A stretch of 64,000 nt of DNA, taken from Cellulomonas sp. NTE-D12. Lineage in GTDB: Bacteria > Actinomycetota > Actinomycetes > Actinomycetales > Cellulomonadaceae. Below are positions 54,197-63,461 of this stretch, piece by piece. The notes beneath the pieces are model-generated. The model worked only from the letters and a program-made list of their open reading frames with translations, searched no databases and was not told the DNA's origin. Numbering within the stretch: the first letter of the stretch is position 1; each line of letters opens with the position of its first letter. The translations under genes and the position numbers were made by a program. The DNA is taken from positions 2,604,001 to 2,668,000 of the forward strand of contig NZ_AP026442.1 of NCBI RefSeq assembly GCF_027923705.1, read 5' to 3'.

Positions 54197-56044
54197 ATGA
54201 CGTCCCTGGCCGAACCGAGCGTGACCGTGAGCGGTCAGCACCTGGCGCAGCGCAACGAGCGCCTCGGCACCTGGGTCGAGGACGTCGCCCGCCTCACGCT
54301 CCCCGACCGGGTCGTGTGGTGCGACGGGTCGGCACGGGAGTACCAGGAGCTGTGCGACCTGCTCGTCGACGCCGGGACGTTCGTGCGGCTGAACCCCGAG
54401 CGGCGCCCGCGGTCCTTCCTCGCACGGTCGGCCCCGGGGGACGTGGCGCGCGTGGAGAGCCGGACGTTCATCTGCTCGGAGCGCCAGCAGGATGCGGGTC
54501 CGACGAACAACTGGCGGGAACCCGCGCAGATGCGCGCCGAGCTCGACGGTGCGTTCGCCGGCTCCATGCGGGGGCGGACGATGTACGTGGTGCCGTTCTC
54601 GATGGGTCCGGTCGGCTCACCGCTCGCCGAGATCGGCGTGGAGCTGACCGACTCCCCCTACGTCGTGGTGAGCATGCACCTGATGACGCGCGTCGGGGCG
54701 GCGGTGCTGGAGCAGCTGGGCTCGGACGGGGACTTCGTGCCGGCCGTGCACAGCGTCGGGATGCCGCTGGTCGACCCCGACGGCACGGCCCGCGCGGACG
54801 TGCCGTGGCCGTGCAACGAGACGAAGTACATCGTGCACTTCCCGGAGAGCCGCGAGATCTGGTCGTTCGGCTCGGGGTACGGCGGGAACGCCCTGCTGGG
54901 CAAGAAGTGCTTCGCGCTGCGGATCGCCTCGGTGATGGGCCGCGACGGTGGCTGGCTGGCCGAGCACATGCTCCTGCTGCGGCTGACCAGCCCCGAGGGA
55001 CGCGACTACCACCTGGCCGCGGCGTTCCCCTCCGCGTGCGGCAAGACGAACCTGGCGATGGTGCGTCCGACCCTGCCGGGCTGGTCCGCCCAGACGCTGG
55101 GCGACGACATCGTCTGGATGCGCCCCGGCCCGGACGGCGGCCTGCGCGCGATCAACCCGGAGGCCGGGTTCTTCGGCGTCGCCCCCGGCACGGGCGAGAC
55201 CACCAACCCCACCGCGATCGCCATGGTCGCCAGCGACACGATCTTCACCAACGTCGCCCTCACCGACGACGGCGACGTGTGGTGGGAGGGGCTGACCGAG
55301 CAGGTCCCCGACCACCTGGTCGACTGGACGGGCCAGGACTGGACCCCCGGCTGCGGCCGCCCGGCGGCCCACCCGAACTCCCGGTTCACCGTCCGCGCGG
55401 ACCGGTGCCCGGCGATCGCCCCGGACTGGGAGGACCCCGCCGGGGTGCGGGTCGACGCCATCCTGGTCGGCGGCCGGCGGGCGACCAACGTGCCGCTGGT
55501 CACCCAGGCCCGGGACTGGGCTCACGGGGTGTTCCTCGGCGCGACGATCTCCTCCGAGCAGACCGCCGCCGCCGAGGGGACGGTCGGCGCCCTGCGCCGG
55601 GACCCGTTCGCCATGCTGCCGTTCTGCGGCTACCACATGGGCGACCACTGGGCGCACTGGCTCGAGGTCGGCGCCCGGCTCGGAGCCGGCGCCCCGGCGA
55701 TCTTCGCCGTGAACTGGTTCCGCAAGGGTGCCGACGGGCGGTACCTGTGGCCCGGGTACGGGGAGAACTCGCGGGTGCTCGCGTGGGTCGTGGGGCGGCT
55801 GGAGGGGTCGGCGGCTGCCGTGGACTCCCCCGTCGGCCTGCTGCCCGCCCCCGGCGCGCTGGACGTCACCGGGCTCGACGTCGGCCCCGACCAGGTGTCC
55901 GAGCTGCTCGACGTCGACCCGGCCGCCTGGCTGGCCGAGGCGGACGCCACCGCGCAGTGGTTCGAGACCTTCGGCGACCGGCTGCCGCCACAGATCGGTG
56001 CCGAGCTGACCGGACTTCGGCAGCGCCTGGTCGAGCGCCTGTGA
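54197..56044 (+). CDS. pckG: Phosphoenolpyruvate carboxykinase (GTP)
   Basis: Converts oxaloacetate and GTP to phosphoenolpyruvate, the first gluconeogenic step. The 615-aa length is standard. P-loop F-P-S-A-C281-G-K283-T-N with the reactive Cys, GTETTNP-like GTGETTNP, the metal site in KKCFALRIA and FAVNWFRKG are intact. AAGGAG lies 8 bp before ATG at 54197. Divergent from the RamB-like regulator; the 114-bp gap contains two TTGCGA strings that may be regulator sites. Confidence 0.97.
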   Translation: MTSLAEPSVTVSGQHLAQRNERLGTWVEDVARLTLPDRVVWCDGSAREYQELCDLLVDAGTFVRLNPERRPRSFLARSAPGDVARVESRTFICSERQQDAGPTNNWREPAQMRAELDGAFAGSMRGRTMYVVPFSMGPVGSPLAEIGVELTDSPYVVVSMHLMTRVGAAVLEQLGSDGDFVPAVHSVGMPLVDPDGTARADVPWPCNETKYIVHFPESREIWSFGSGYGGNALLGKKCFALRIASVMGRDGGWLAEHMLLLRLTSPEGRDYHLAAAFPSACGKTNLAMVRPTLPGWSAQTLGDDIVWMRPGPDGGLRAINPEAGFFGVAPGTGETTNPTAIAMVASDTIFTNVALTDDGDVWWEGLTEQVPDHLVDWTGQDWTPGCGRPAAHPNSRFTVRADRCPAIAPDWEDPAGVRVDAILVGGRRATNVPLVTQARDWAHGVFLGATISSEQTAAAEGTVGALRRDPFAMLPFCGYHMGDHWAHWLEVGARLGAGAPAIFAVNWFRKGADGRYLWPGYGENSRVLAWVVGRLEGSAAAVDSPVGLLPAPGALDVTGLDVGPDQVSELLDVDPAAWLAEADATAQWFETFGDRLPPQIGAELTGLRQRLVERL

Positions 56045-56090
56045 CGGGGCCGACCCGGCCGGCGGACGGAGCGTGCGTCTGACCCGGTTG

Positions 56091-56729
56091 TCAGTCCTGC
56101 GGCGACAGCTCCGCGGTGGCGAGGTGCTCGCGCAGCGCGCCGTCGAGGGTCTCGATGTCGCCTTGCTCGACCAGCTGCGCGAGGCGGCGATGGTCCTGCA
56201 GGATCCGCTCGGCGTTCGGCCCGCTGGCCGCGCGCCGGGCGGTGAGCAGCACCTGCCGTGCGCGCAGCTTGTCGTAGAAGTCGAGCAGCACCGGGTTGCC
56301 GCCGGCGACGACGAAGGACCGGTGGAACTCGACGTCCACCTCGACGAACCGCGCGAGGTCGGCCCGGGCGAGCTGTTCCGCCTGGTCGTCGACCAGCGCG
56401 GCGAGGGTCCGCGCCAGCGCCCGGCGGTCCGGGTCCGGCAGCGACCGCACCGACGCGTACTCGACGGCGTGCCGGGCCTGCGTCACGTGGCGGGACTCCT
56501 CCGGGCCGATCTGCCGGACCAGGGCGCCGCGCTGCGGGTAGATGGTCACCCAGCCCTCGTCCTGCAGCCGGACGAGCGCCGTGCGGACCGGCGTGCGGCT
56601 GACCCCCACCCGGGCGGCCAGGTCGTGCTCGCTGACCATCGAGCCCGGGGCGATCTCCCCGCTGGCGATCGCCTGGCGGATCTCCTGGAGCGCCCGCTGT
56701 GCGGCGCTCGGCGTCTGCTGCACCACCAC
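56091..56729 (-). CDS. GntR-family (FadR subfamily) transcriptional regulator
   Basis: The 212-aa protein has an N-terminal winged helix (VSEHDLAARVGVSRTPVRTA) and a C-terminal FCD-type helical effector domain with metal-site residues (VEFHRSFVVAGGN, LREH). Start is one of three consecutive GTG codons at 56729-56721 following GAGGGGG. It faces the MFS transporter, with dyads at 56793-56817, and probably represses it. Confidence 0.85.
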   Translation of the reverse strand: MVVQQTPSAAQRALQEIRQAIASGEIAPGSMVSEHDLAARVGVSRTPVRTALVRLQDEGWVTIYPQRGALVRQIGPEESRHVTQARHAVEYASVRSLPDPDRRALARTLAALVDDQAEQLARADLARFVEVDVEFHRSFVVAGGNPVLLDFYDKLRARQVLLTARRAASGPNAERILQDHRRLAQLVEQGDIETLDGALREHLATAELSPQD

Positions 56730-56792
56730 GTGCCCCCTCGTTCCCGCTGGTCGACCCCCAGTCTGTCCCACTCGGGTCGCGGGGGTAGTCTG

Positions 56793-56817
56793 ACTGGTAT
56801 CCCAGTTGGATTCCAGT
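56793..56817. promoter_or_regulatory. Tandem GntR-like operator dyads
   Basis: ACTGG-N4-CCAGT (56793-56806) and TGG-N3-CCA (56807-56815) adjoin in the divergent gap between the GntR regulator and MFS gene, 15 bp before the MFS start. TGG-N-CCA dyads fit FadR-subfamily GntR sites. Confidence 0.55.
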
Positions 56818-56831
56818 AGGACGGCGGTTGC

Positions 56832-58127
56832 ATGTCGGAGGCGACGGTGGGCGTGGGCCCGTGGACGGGCGCGGACCGGTGGACCGGACGGGCCCGCCCC
56901 TGGCGGACGGTCGCCCCGGCCGTGTTCGCGGCGGCCTGGGGTGGCAACCACTTCACACCGCTGATGCTGATGTACCGGCAGCACGACGGGTACACGACGA
57001 TGGCGGTGGACGTCGTGTTCGCGGCCTACGTCGCGGGCCTGGTGCCGGGGTTCCTGCTGTCCGGCGCACTGTCGGACCGGTACGGCCGCAAGCGCGTGAT
57101 GGTGCCCGCCGTGGTGCTGGGCATCGCCGCGAGCGCGGCCCTGGCCACGGGCGTGCACACCCTGCCGCTGATGTGCCTGGGACGGCTGCTGTCCGGGCTG
57201 AGCGTCGCCGCGGCGATGGTGGTGGGCACCAGCTGGTTGCGGGAGCTGTCGCAGGGTCCGTGGGAGCAGGGGGCGGACGACGGCACGGGCGCCGCACGCG
57301 CCTCGGTGACGCTGACCCTCGGGTTCGGTGTGGGCGCCGGGGTGTCGGGTGCGCTCGCGCAGTGGGCGCCCGGGCCGTCCGTCCTCCCCTACGTCGTGCA
57401 CGTGCTGCTCTCGCTCTGGGCGATCGCCGCCCTGGTCGCAGCCCCGGAGACGCGCCGGTTCGACGCCGACATCCGCTCGCTGCTGGCGGACCTGCGGGTG
57501 CCGGCGGCGTCGCGCCGTCGGTTCCTGCTGGTGCTGACCCCGCTGGCGCCGTGGGTGTTCGCCGGCGCCGCGCTGGCGTACGCGGTGCTGCCCGCGCTGC
57601 TGCACCGGGCCAGCCATGGGGAGGACGTCGCCGTCGCGGCCGTGCTCGCGCTGGTGACCCTCGGCACCGGCGCGCTGGTCCAGGTGGGCCTGCGGCGGTT
57701 GCCGCCGGCGCGGCGCCGGCACGCGCCGCACGTGGGGATGGGCGCGATGGCGGTCGGTGCCGCGCTGTGCGCCCGGGCGGCGGCCGCACCGACGTTGTGG
57801 CTGGCAGCGGTCGCCGCGGTGGTGCTGGGGCTCGGTTACGGCATCTGCATGGTGACCGGTCTGGTGGAGGTGCAGCGGCTGACCGACGAGGAGCACCTCG
57901 CCGGGCTGACGGGCGTGTACTACAGCCTCACGTACCTGGGCTTCACGCTGCCCGTGGTGCTGGCCTGGCTGCAGCCGTTCGGCAGCTACCCCGTGCTGCT
58001 GACCGCCGTCGCGGCGCTGGCGGTGGTGTGCGGCGCCGTCGTCGCCGTCGCACGGCGGACGATCCCCGTGCCGGTCTGGCCGGACGCGTCGGCGGCGCCG
58101 TGGCTCGAGCGGGTGGGCGCCGAATGA
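56832..58127 (+). CDS. MFS transporter
   Basis: The 431-aa protein has about 12 helices, MFS loop SGALSDRYGRKRVM after helix 2 and the second-half loop is Arg-rich. YRQHDGYTT after helix 1 is unusual. ATG at 56832 directly follows the operator region with only a weak GGCGG ribosome site. ATGA overlap with the TetR gene. Probably exports a drug or organic acid; substrate unknown. Confidence 0.8.
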   Translation: MSEATVGVGPWTGADRWTGRARPWRTVAPAVFAAAWGGNHFTPLMLMYRQHDGYTTMAVDVVFAAYVAGLVPGFLLSGALSDRYGRKRVMVPAVVLGIAASAALATGVHTLPLMCLGRLLSGLSVAAAMVVGTSWLRELSQGPWEQGADDGTGAARASVTLTLGFGVGAGVSGALAQWAPGPSVLPYVVHVLLSLWAIAALVAAPETRRFDADIRSLLADLRVPAASRRRFLLVLTPLAPWVFAGAALAYAVLPALLHRASHGEDVAVAAVLALVTLGTGALVQVGLRRLPPARRRHAPHVGMGAMAVGAALCARAAAAPTLWLAAVAAVVLGLGYGICMVTGLVEVQRLTDEEHLAGLTGVYYSLTYLGFTLPVVLAWLQPFGSYPVLLTAVAALAVVCGAVVAVARRTIPVPVWPDASAAPWLERVGAE

Positions 58128-58747
58128 CCAGGCGCCTGACGGGGCGCGGCCGGCCGGAGGGGCGCAGGTGGCCGCGGCCGCAGCACCCGCACGAGGTCGA
58201 CGAGGCGCGGCTCCTCGCGGCGACCCGGGACGAGCTCCACGAGCGCGGGTACGACGGCATCACGCTCACCGCCGTGGCCACGCGCGCGGGTGCGCGCCCG
58301 AGCACGGTGCACCGGCGGTGGTGGACCCGGGCGGAGCTGGTGCTCGACGCGCTCGCCGACTCCACCCCGTCCTCGGCAGCGGTGCCCGATACCGGGACGT
58401 TGCGCGGCGACCTGCGCGCGCTGCGGGCGGGCGCGCACGAGGAGGCGTTCTGGCGTGCTCTGCCCGGGCTGGTGGCCGACGCCGCCGACTCGCCGGAGCT
58501 GACACCGACGATCCGCGAGCGGCTGGTCCGGCCGCGCGTCGAGCAGCTGCGCGCGGTGCTGCGCCGAGCGGCGGCCCGGGGCGAGCTCGCGGTCGGAGCC
58601 GACCCCGACCTGCTGGCCGAGGCGCCCGCCGCGATGGTGACGTACCGGCTGCTCGTCGGCCGGGACCCGCTCGACCCAGCCTTCCTCGAGGCCGTCCACG
58701 AGGGGCTGCTCGTGCCGGCCGCCACCGCGGGCTGCGCCGCGCGCTGA
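58124..58747 (+). CDS. TetR-family transcriptional regulator
   Basis: The 207-aa protein has a TetR helix-turn-helix (about residues 30-72: TLTAVATRAGARPSTVHRRW) and a TetR_C-like ligand domain (DPAFLEAVHEGLL at the end). The N-terminal 25 residues are Arg/Pro-rich. Coupled to the MFS gene by ATGA overlap, so the transporter has both a divergent GntR and a co-transcribed TetR regulator. Confidence 0.85.
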   Translation: MTRRLTGRGRPEGRRWPRPQHPHEVDEARLLAATRDELHERGYDGITLTAVATRAGARPSTVHRRWWTRAELVLDALADSTPSSAAVPDTGTLRGDLRALRAGAHEEAFWRALPGLVADAADSPELTPTIRERLVRPRVEQLRAVLRRAAARGELAVGADPDLLAEAPAAMVTYRLLVGRDPLDPAFLEAVHEGLLVPAATAGCAAR

Positions 58748-58923
58748 CGACGAGGGCCGCCGGACCACGTCTGTCCGGGCCCGGGTTGCGTCCGGGGCGG
58801 CGGCTCCGACGTCCGGGAACCGTCAGGATCGGCGCCCGGCGCCGACCCCGGTGGATCAATGGTCGTGACGGCCACGGTGGACGTCCGGCCTGCGGGCCGT
58901 GGACGGCGAGGGGTGCGCACGCG

Positions 58924-59007
58924 ATGGCGGACCTGGCGTTCGTGGTGCTGACCGCCCTGTGCTTCGTGGTGCTGGGGCTGCTGGTGCGTGGGTTGGAGCG
59001 GCGGTGA
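58924..59007 (+). CDS. 27-aa membrane peptide ahead of kdpF
   Basis: A single hydrophobic helix (LAFVVLTALCFVVLGLLV) ends in RGLERR. It overlaps kdpF by four bases (GTGA), so it is translationally coupled to the Kdp operon. Similar 25-30 aa proteins are often found before kdpF in actinobacteria; function is not established. It may be a second small subunit of Kdp or a leader peptide. Confidence 0.7.
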   Translation: MADLAFVVLTALCFVVLGLLVRGLERR

Positions 59008-59093
59008 ACGCCGAGACGTGGGTCGCGCTGGCGATCGCCGCGGCGCTGGCGGGCTACCTGCTGTACGCGCTGCTGCACCCGGAGCGGTTCTGA
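59004..59093 (+). CDS. kdpF: KdpF, small subunit of the K+-transporting ATPase
   Basis: A 29-aa peptide with one membrane helix (VALAIAAALAGYLLYALLH) ending PERF, the usual actinobacterial KdpF ending. It stabilises the KdpABC complex. GTG start overlaps the preceding stop; its TGA shares a base with the kdpA ATG. Confidence 0.88.
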   Translation: MNAETWVALAIAAALAGYLLYALLHPERF

Positions 59094-60757
59094 TGTCCGC
59101 CGGGGCAGCGGCGGTCGCCCAGATCGCCATCGTGGTCGCGGTGCTGGCGGCGGTGCACGTCCCGCTCGGCGACCACATGGCACGGGCGCTGGAGAGCACC
59201 CGGCACCTGCGCGTCGAACGGTGGGTGTATCGCCTGTGCGGCATCGACCCGGACGCCGACCAGCGCTGGGGCGTGTACGCCCGGTCGCTGCTGGCGTTCT
59301 CCGGCGTCGGCGTTCTCGTGCTGTACGGGCTGCAGCGGGTGCAGGCGCACCTGCCGCTGTCCCTCGGCCTGAGCGCCGTGAACCCCGCGACCGCGTGGAA
59401 CACCGCCGCCTCGTTCGTCACCAACACCAACTGGCAGTCGTACTCGGGCGAGCAGACCATGGGCCAGCTGGTGCAGATGGCCGGGCTCGCGGTGCAGAAC
59501 TTCCTGTCCGCGGCGGTCGGCCTGGCGGTGGCGGTCGCGCTGGTGCGCGGGTTCACGCGCAGCCGTACGGACCGGATCGGCAGCTTCTGGGTGGACGTCG
59601 TCCGCTCCGTGGTCCGCATCCTGCTGCCCCTGGCCGTGCTCGCCGCGGTGGTGCTGCTGGCCGGCGGCGTGGTGCAGAACCTGACCGGCGTGCACGACGT
59701 GACGACGTTGGCCGGTGGCACGCAGCACCTGGTCGGCGGCCCGGTGGCCTCGCAGGAGGCGATCAAGGAGCTGGGCACCAACGGCGGCGGCTACTTCAAC
59801 GCCAACAGCGCCCACCCGTTCGAGAACCCGTCCGCGTGGACCAACCTGGTCGAGGTCGTCCTGCTGCTGACGATCCCTTTCTCCCTGCCGCGGACGTTCG
59901 GCACGTTGGTGCACGACCGGCGGCAGGGCGCGGCGATCCTCGCCGTGATGGGCACGCTGTGGGGTGCCGCCGTGGCCGTCGCCACCTGGGTGGAGCTGCG
60001 CGGTCCCGGAGCGGTGCCGGCGCTGGCGGGCGCCGCGATGGAGGGCAAGGAGGTCCGGTTCGGGCCGGCCGCGTCCGCCCTCTTCGCTGCCTCGACCACC
60101 GGCACCTCGACCGGCGCGGTGAACGCCGCGCACGACTCGCTGACCGCCCTCGGCGGCGGCGTCGCGATGATGAACATGATGCTGGGCGAGGTCTCCCCCG
60201 GCGGCGTCGGCACCGGGCTGTACGGGATGCTCGTCGTCGCGGTGCTCGCCGTGTTCCTCGCCGGCCTGATGGTGGGGCGCACGCCGGAGTACCTCGGCAA
60301 GAAGGTGGGCCGCCGCGAGGTCACCCTCGTCGCGCTGTCGATCCTCACCATGCCGGCGATCGTGCTGGTGGGCGGCGCGCTGACCGCCGGGGTCCCCGCG
60401 CTGCGGGCCGCCGCCATCAGCACCGGCGGCCCGCACGGGCTGAGCGAGATCCTCTACGCCTACGCCTCCGCCGGGAACAACAACGGCTCCGCCTTCGGCG
60501 CGTTCACCGCCACCTCGACCTACCAGGAGGTCGCGCTCGGCATCGCCATGCTGCTGGGCCGGTTCGTGCCGATCGTGCTGACGCTGGCCCTGGCCGGCTC
60601 GTTCGCCGCGCAGCGGACCGTGCCGCCCGGCGCGGGCACGCTGCCCACCCACACCCCGGTGTTCGTCGGGCTGCTGGTGGGCGTCGTCGTCATCGTCGCC
60701 GGCCTGACCTTCTTTCCCGCGCTCGCGCTCGCACCCTTCGCCGAGGCCCTGTCATGA
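59093..60757 (+). CDS. kdpA: KdpA, potassium-binding subunit
   Basis: The 554-aa membrane subunit selects and passes K+ to KdpB. About ten helices; selectivity-filter-like TNGGGYFNANSAHPFENP, WQSYSGEQTMGQ and GNNNGSAFG are intact, all hallmarks of KdpA. Length standard. ATGA overlap with kdpB. Confidence 0.97.
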   Translation: MSAGAAAVAQIAIVVAVLAAVHVPLGDHMARALESTRHLRVERWVYRLCGIDPDADQRWGVYARSLLAFSGVGVLVLYGLQRVQAHLPLSLGLSAVNPATAWNTAASFVTNTNWQSYSGEQTMGQLVQMAGLAVQNFLSAAVGLAVAVALVRGFTRSRTDRIGSFWVDVVRSVVRILLPLAVLAAVVLLAGGVVQNLTGVHDVTTLAGGTQHLVGGPVASQEAIKELGTNGGGYFNANSAHPFENPSAWTNLVEVVLLLTIPFSLPRTFGTLVHDRRQGAAILAVMGTLWGAAVAVATWVELRGPGAVPALAGAAMEGKEVRFGPAASALFAASTTGTSTGAVNAAHDSLTALGGGVAMMNMMLGEVSPGGVGTGLYGMLVVAVLAVFLAGLMVGRTPEYLGKKVGRREVTLVALSILTMPAIVLVGGALTAGVPALRAAAISTGGPHGLSEILYAYASAGNNNGSAFGAFTATSTYQEVALGIAMLLGRFVPIVLTLALAGSFAAQRTVPPGAGTLPTHTPVFVGLLVGVVVIVAGLTFFPALALAPFAEALS

Positions 60758-62844
60758 CCGTCACCGCGCTGCCAGCCCCCGCTCCCGACCTGCCGAGCAC
60801 CCGGCCCCCGGCCGGGGCGTTCGAGCCGCGGCAGCTGCTCGCCTCGCTGCCGCAGGCTCTGCGCAAGCTCGACCCGCGCCACCAGCTGCGCTCCCCCGTG
60901 ATGTTCGTGGTCTGGGTGGGCGCGGCGCTGACCACGGTGCTGGCGGTGCTGCACCCCAGCGGGTTCGCGTGGGCCATCACCGTGTGGCTGTGGCTGACGG
61001 TGGTGTTCGCCAACCTCGCGGAGGCGGTGGCCGAGGGTCGGGGACGGGCCCAGGCGGCGTCCCTGCGCCGCACGCGCACGTCCACCACGGCGCACCGGCT
61101 GCGCGCGGACGGCACCCTCGAGGACGTCCCCGGCGTGGCGCTGACGGTCGGCGACCGCGTGGTGGTGACCGCGGGCGAGGTGATCCCCGGCGACGGCGAC
61201 GTGGTCGAGGGCGTGGCGGCGGTCGACGAGTCCGCGGTCACGGGTGAGTCCGCGCCGGTGATCCGCGAGTCCGGCGGCGACCGGTCGGCCGTCACCGGCG
61301 GCACCCGGGTGCTGTCCGACCGGATCGTCGTGCAGATCACCGCCAAGCCGGGCGAGACCTTCCTGGACCGGATGATCGCCCTGGTCGAGGGCTCGGCCCG
61401 GCAGCGGACGCCCAACGAGATCGCACTCACTCTGCTGCTGGCGTCGCTGACGCTGATCTTCCTGCTGGCCGTCGTCACGCTGCAGCCGCTCGCCACCTAC
61501 TCCGGCCGGCCGCAGTCGATCACGGTGCTGGTCGCCCTGCTGGTGTGCCTGATCCCCACCACCATCGGCGCGCTGCTGTCCGCGATCGGCATCGCCGGCA
61601 TGGACCGGCTGGTGCAGCGCAACGTGATGGCGCTGTCGGGGCGGGCCGTCGAGGCGGCCGGGGACGTCGACGTGCTGCTGCTGGACAAGACCGGCACCAT
61701 CACGCTCGGCAACCGGCAGGCGGTCGAGCTGGTGCCGGCGGACGGCGTGGCGGCGGACCGGTTGGCGGACGCCGCGCAGCTCTCGTCCCTGGCGGACGAG
61801 ACGCCGGAGGGCCGCTCGATCGTCGTGCTCGCCAAGGAGGAGTTCGGGCTGCGCGAGCGGCCGGCGGGCCAGCTGGGCCAGACCACGTTCATCCCGTTCT
61901 CGGCGCAGACCCGGATGAGCGGGGTGGACCAGTCCGGCCCGGACGGCACCCGGTCGATCCGCAAGGGGGCCGCGAGCGCGGTGATGGCCTGGGTGCGCGA
62001 GCACGGTGGGCACCCGACGGCCGACGTGGGCGAGGCGGTGGACGCGATCGCGGGGTCGGGCGGCACGCCGCTGGTGGTCGCCGAGCTGGTGGGCGACGGG
62101 CCGGCGCGGGCGCTCGGCGTGGTGCACCTGAAGGACGTGGTGAAGTCCGGCATGCGCGAGCGGTTCGCGCAGCTGAGGGCGATGGGCATCCGGACGGTGA
62201 TGATCACCGGCGACAACCGGCTGACCGCCGCCGCGATCGCCGACGAGGCGGGGGTCGACGACTTCCTGGCCGAGGCGACCCCGGAGGACAAGCTCGCGCT
62301 GATCCGCACCCAGCAGGCCGACGGACGGCTGGTCGCGATGACGGGCGACGGCACCAACGACGCCCCGGCGCTGGCTCAGGCCGACGTCGGGGTGGCGATG
62401 AACACCGGCACCTCGGCCGCCAAGGAGGCCGGGAACATGGTCGACCTCGACTCCAACCCGACCAAGCTGATCGAGATCGTCGCGATCGGCAAGCAGCTGC
62501 TGATCACCCGTGGGGCGCTGACCACGTTCTCCATCGCCAACGACGTGGCCAAGTACTTCGCGATCATCCCGGCGATGTTCGCCGGCCTGTACCCGCAGCT
62601 GCAGGCGCTGAACGTGATGCACCTGCACTCGCCGCAGACGGCGGTGCTGTCGGCCGTCGTGTTCAACGCCCTGATCATCGTGGCGCTGGTGCCGGTGGCC
62701 CTGCGCGGTGTCCGGTACACCCCGTCAAGCGCCGCGGCCCTGCTGCGCCGCAACCTGCTGGTGTACGGCCTCGGCGGGATCGTCGTGCCGTTCCTCGGCA
62801 TCAAGGCGATCGACCTGCTCGTCACGCTGCTGCCCGGCCTGTGA
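60754..62844 (+). CDS. kdpB: KdpB, ATPase subunit
   Basis: The 696-aa P-type ATPase has TGES actuator motif, phosphorylation motif DKTGTITLGN with Asp311, RMSGVD nucleotide region, MITGDN and TGDGTNDAP. NEIALTLLLASLTLIFL and IPTTIGALLSAIGIAGMDR are diagnostic of KdpB. Starts ATGA on kdpA stop. Confidence 0.98.
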   Translation: MTVTALPAPAPDLPSTRPPAGAFEPRQLLASLPQALRKLDPRHQLRSPVMFVVWVGAALTTVLAVLHPSGFAWAITVWLWLTVVFANLAEAVAEGRGRAQAASLRRTRTSTTAHRLRADGTLEDVPGVALTVGDRVVVTAGEVIPGDGDVVEGVAAVDESAVTGESAPVIRESGGDRSAVTGGTRVLSDRIVVQITAKPGETFLDRMIALVEGSARQRTPNEIALTLLLASLTLIFLLAVVTLQPLATYSGRPQSITVLVALLVCLIPTTIGALLSAIGIAGMDRLVQRNVMALSGRAVEAAGDVDVLLLDKTGTITLGNRQAVELVPADGVAADRLADAAQLSSLADETPEGRSIVVLAKEEFGLRERPAGQLGQTTFIPFSAQTRMSGVDQSGPDGTRSIRKGAASAVMAWVREHGGHPTADVGEAVDAIAGSGGTPLVVAELVGDGPARALGVVHLKDVVKSGMRERFAQLRAMGIRTVMITGDNRLTAAAIADEAGVDDFLAEATPEDKLALIRTQQADGRLVAMTGDGTNDAPALAQADVGVAMNTGTSAAKEAGNMVDLDSNPTKLIEIVAIGKQLLITRGALTTFSIANDVAKYFAIIPAMFAGLYPQLQALNVMHLHSPQTAVLSAVVFNALIIVALVPVALRGVRYTPSSAAALLRRNLLVYGLGGIVVPFLGIKAIDLLVTLLPGL

Positions 62845-62866
62845 CCGGGACGGAACGGGAAACTCG

Positions 62867-63457
62867 ATGACCTCCTGGCTGCGTCAGCTGCTCGCCGGCG
62901 TCAAGGTGCTGCTCGTCGCGACGCTCGTGCTCGGCGTCGCCTACCCCCTGCTGGTGCTGGGCATCGGCCGGCTGATGCCCGCCCGCGCCGACGGGTCGCT
63001 GGTGCGCGTCGGCGGCACGGTGGTCGGCTCCGCCCTGATCGGCCAGCCGTCCGGCGGCGACCAGTGGTTCCAGCCGCGGCCGTCGGCCGCCGGCGACGGC
63101 TACGACCCCCTGGCATCGGGCGGCTCGAACCTCGGCCCGAACGATCCGGGACTGCTGGCCACGGTGCAGCAGCGGCGTCAGCAGGTCGCCGCTCGCGAGG
63201 GTGTCGACCCGGCCGCGGTGCCGGCGGACGCCGTGACGGCGTCGGCCTCGGGGCTCGACCCGGACATCTCCCCGGCCTACGCGCGGCTGCAGGTGGCCCG
63301 CGTCGCGCGCGTGCGCGGTCTGGACCCGGCCGTGGTCCGCGCGCTGGTGGACGCGCACGTCGAGGGGCGCACCCTCGGCGTGCTCGGCGACCCGCACGTC
63401 GACGTGCTGCAGCTGAACGTGGCGCTCGCCGCGCTGCCCGCCGCTGCGGCAGGGTGA
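62867..63457 (+). CDS. kdpC: KdpC subunit
   Basis: The 196-aa protein has one N-terminal helix (LLVATLVLGVAYPLLVLGI) and an extracytoplasmic domain with family motifs QPRPSAAGDGYDPLASGGSN and NLGPNDPGLL, and SGLDPDISPAYARLQVARVA. CGGGAA lies before ATG at 62867, 22 bp after kdpB. Confidence 0.97.
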   Translation: MTSWLRQLLAGVKVLLVATLVLGVAYPLLVLGIGRLMPARADGSLVRVGGTVVGSALIGQPSGGDQWFQPRPSAAGDGYDPLASGGSNLGPNDPGLLATVQQRRQQVAAREGVDPAAVPADAVTASASGLDPDISPAYARLQVARVARVRGLDPAVVRALVDAHVEGRTLGVLGDPHVDVLQLNVALAALPAAAAG

Positions 63458-63461
63458 GCAC

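Noticed and set aside
58748..58923. A KdpE binding site upstream of the Kdp operon
   Set aside because: One palindrome (58830-58844) and weak TGACG-like strings, but no clear phased repeats like those at 21435-21487.
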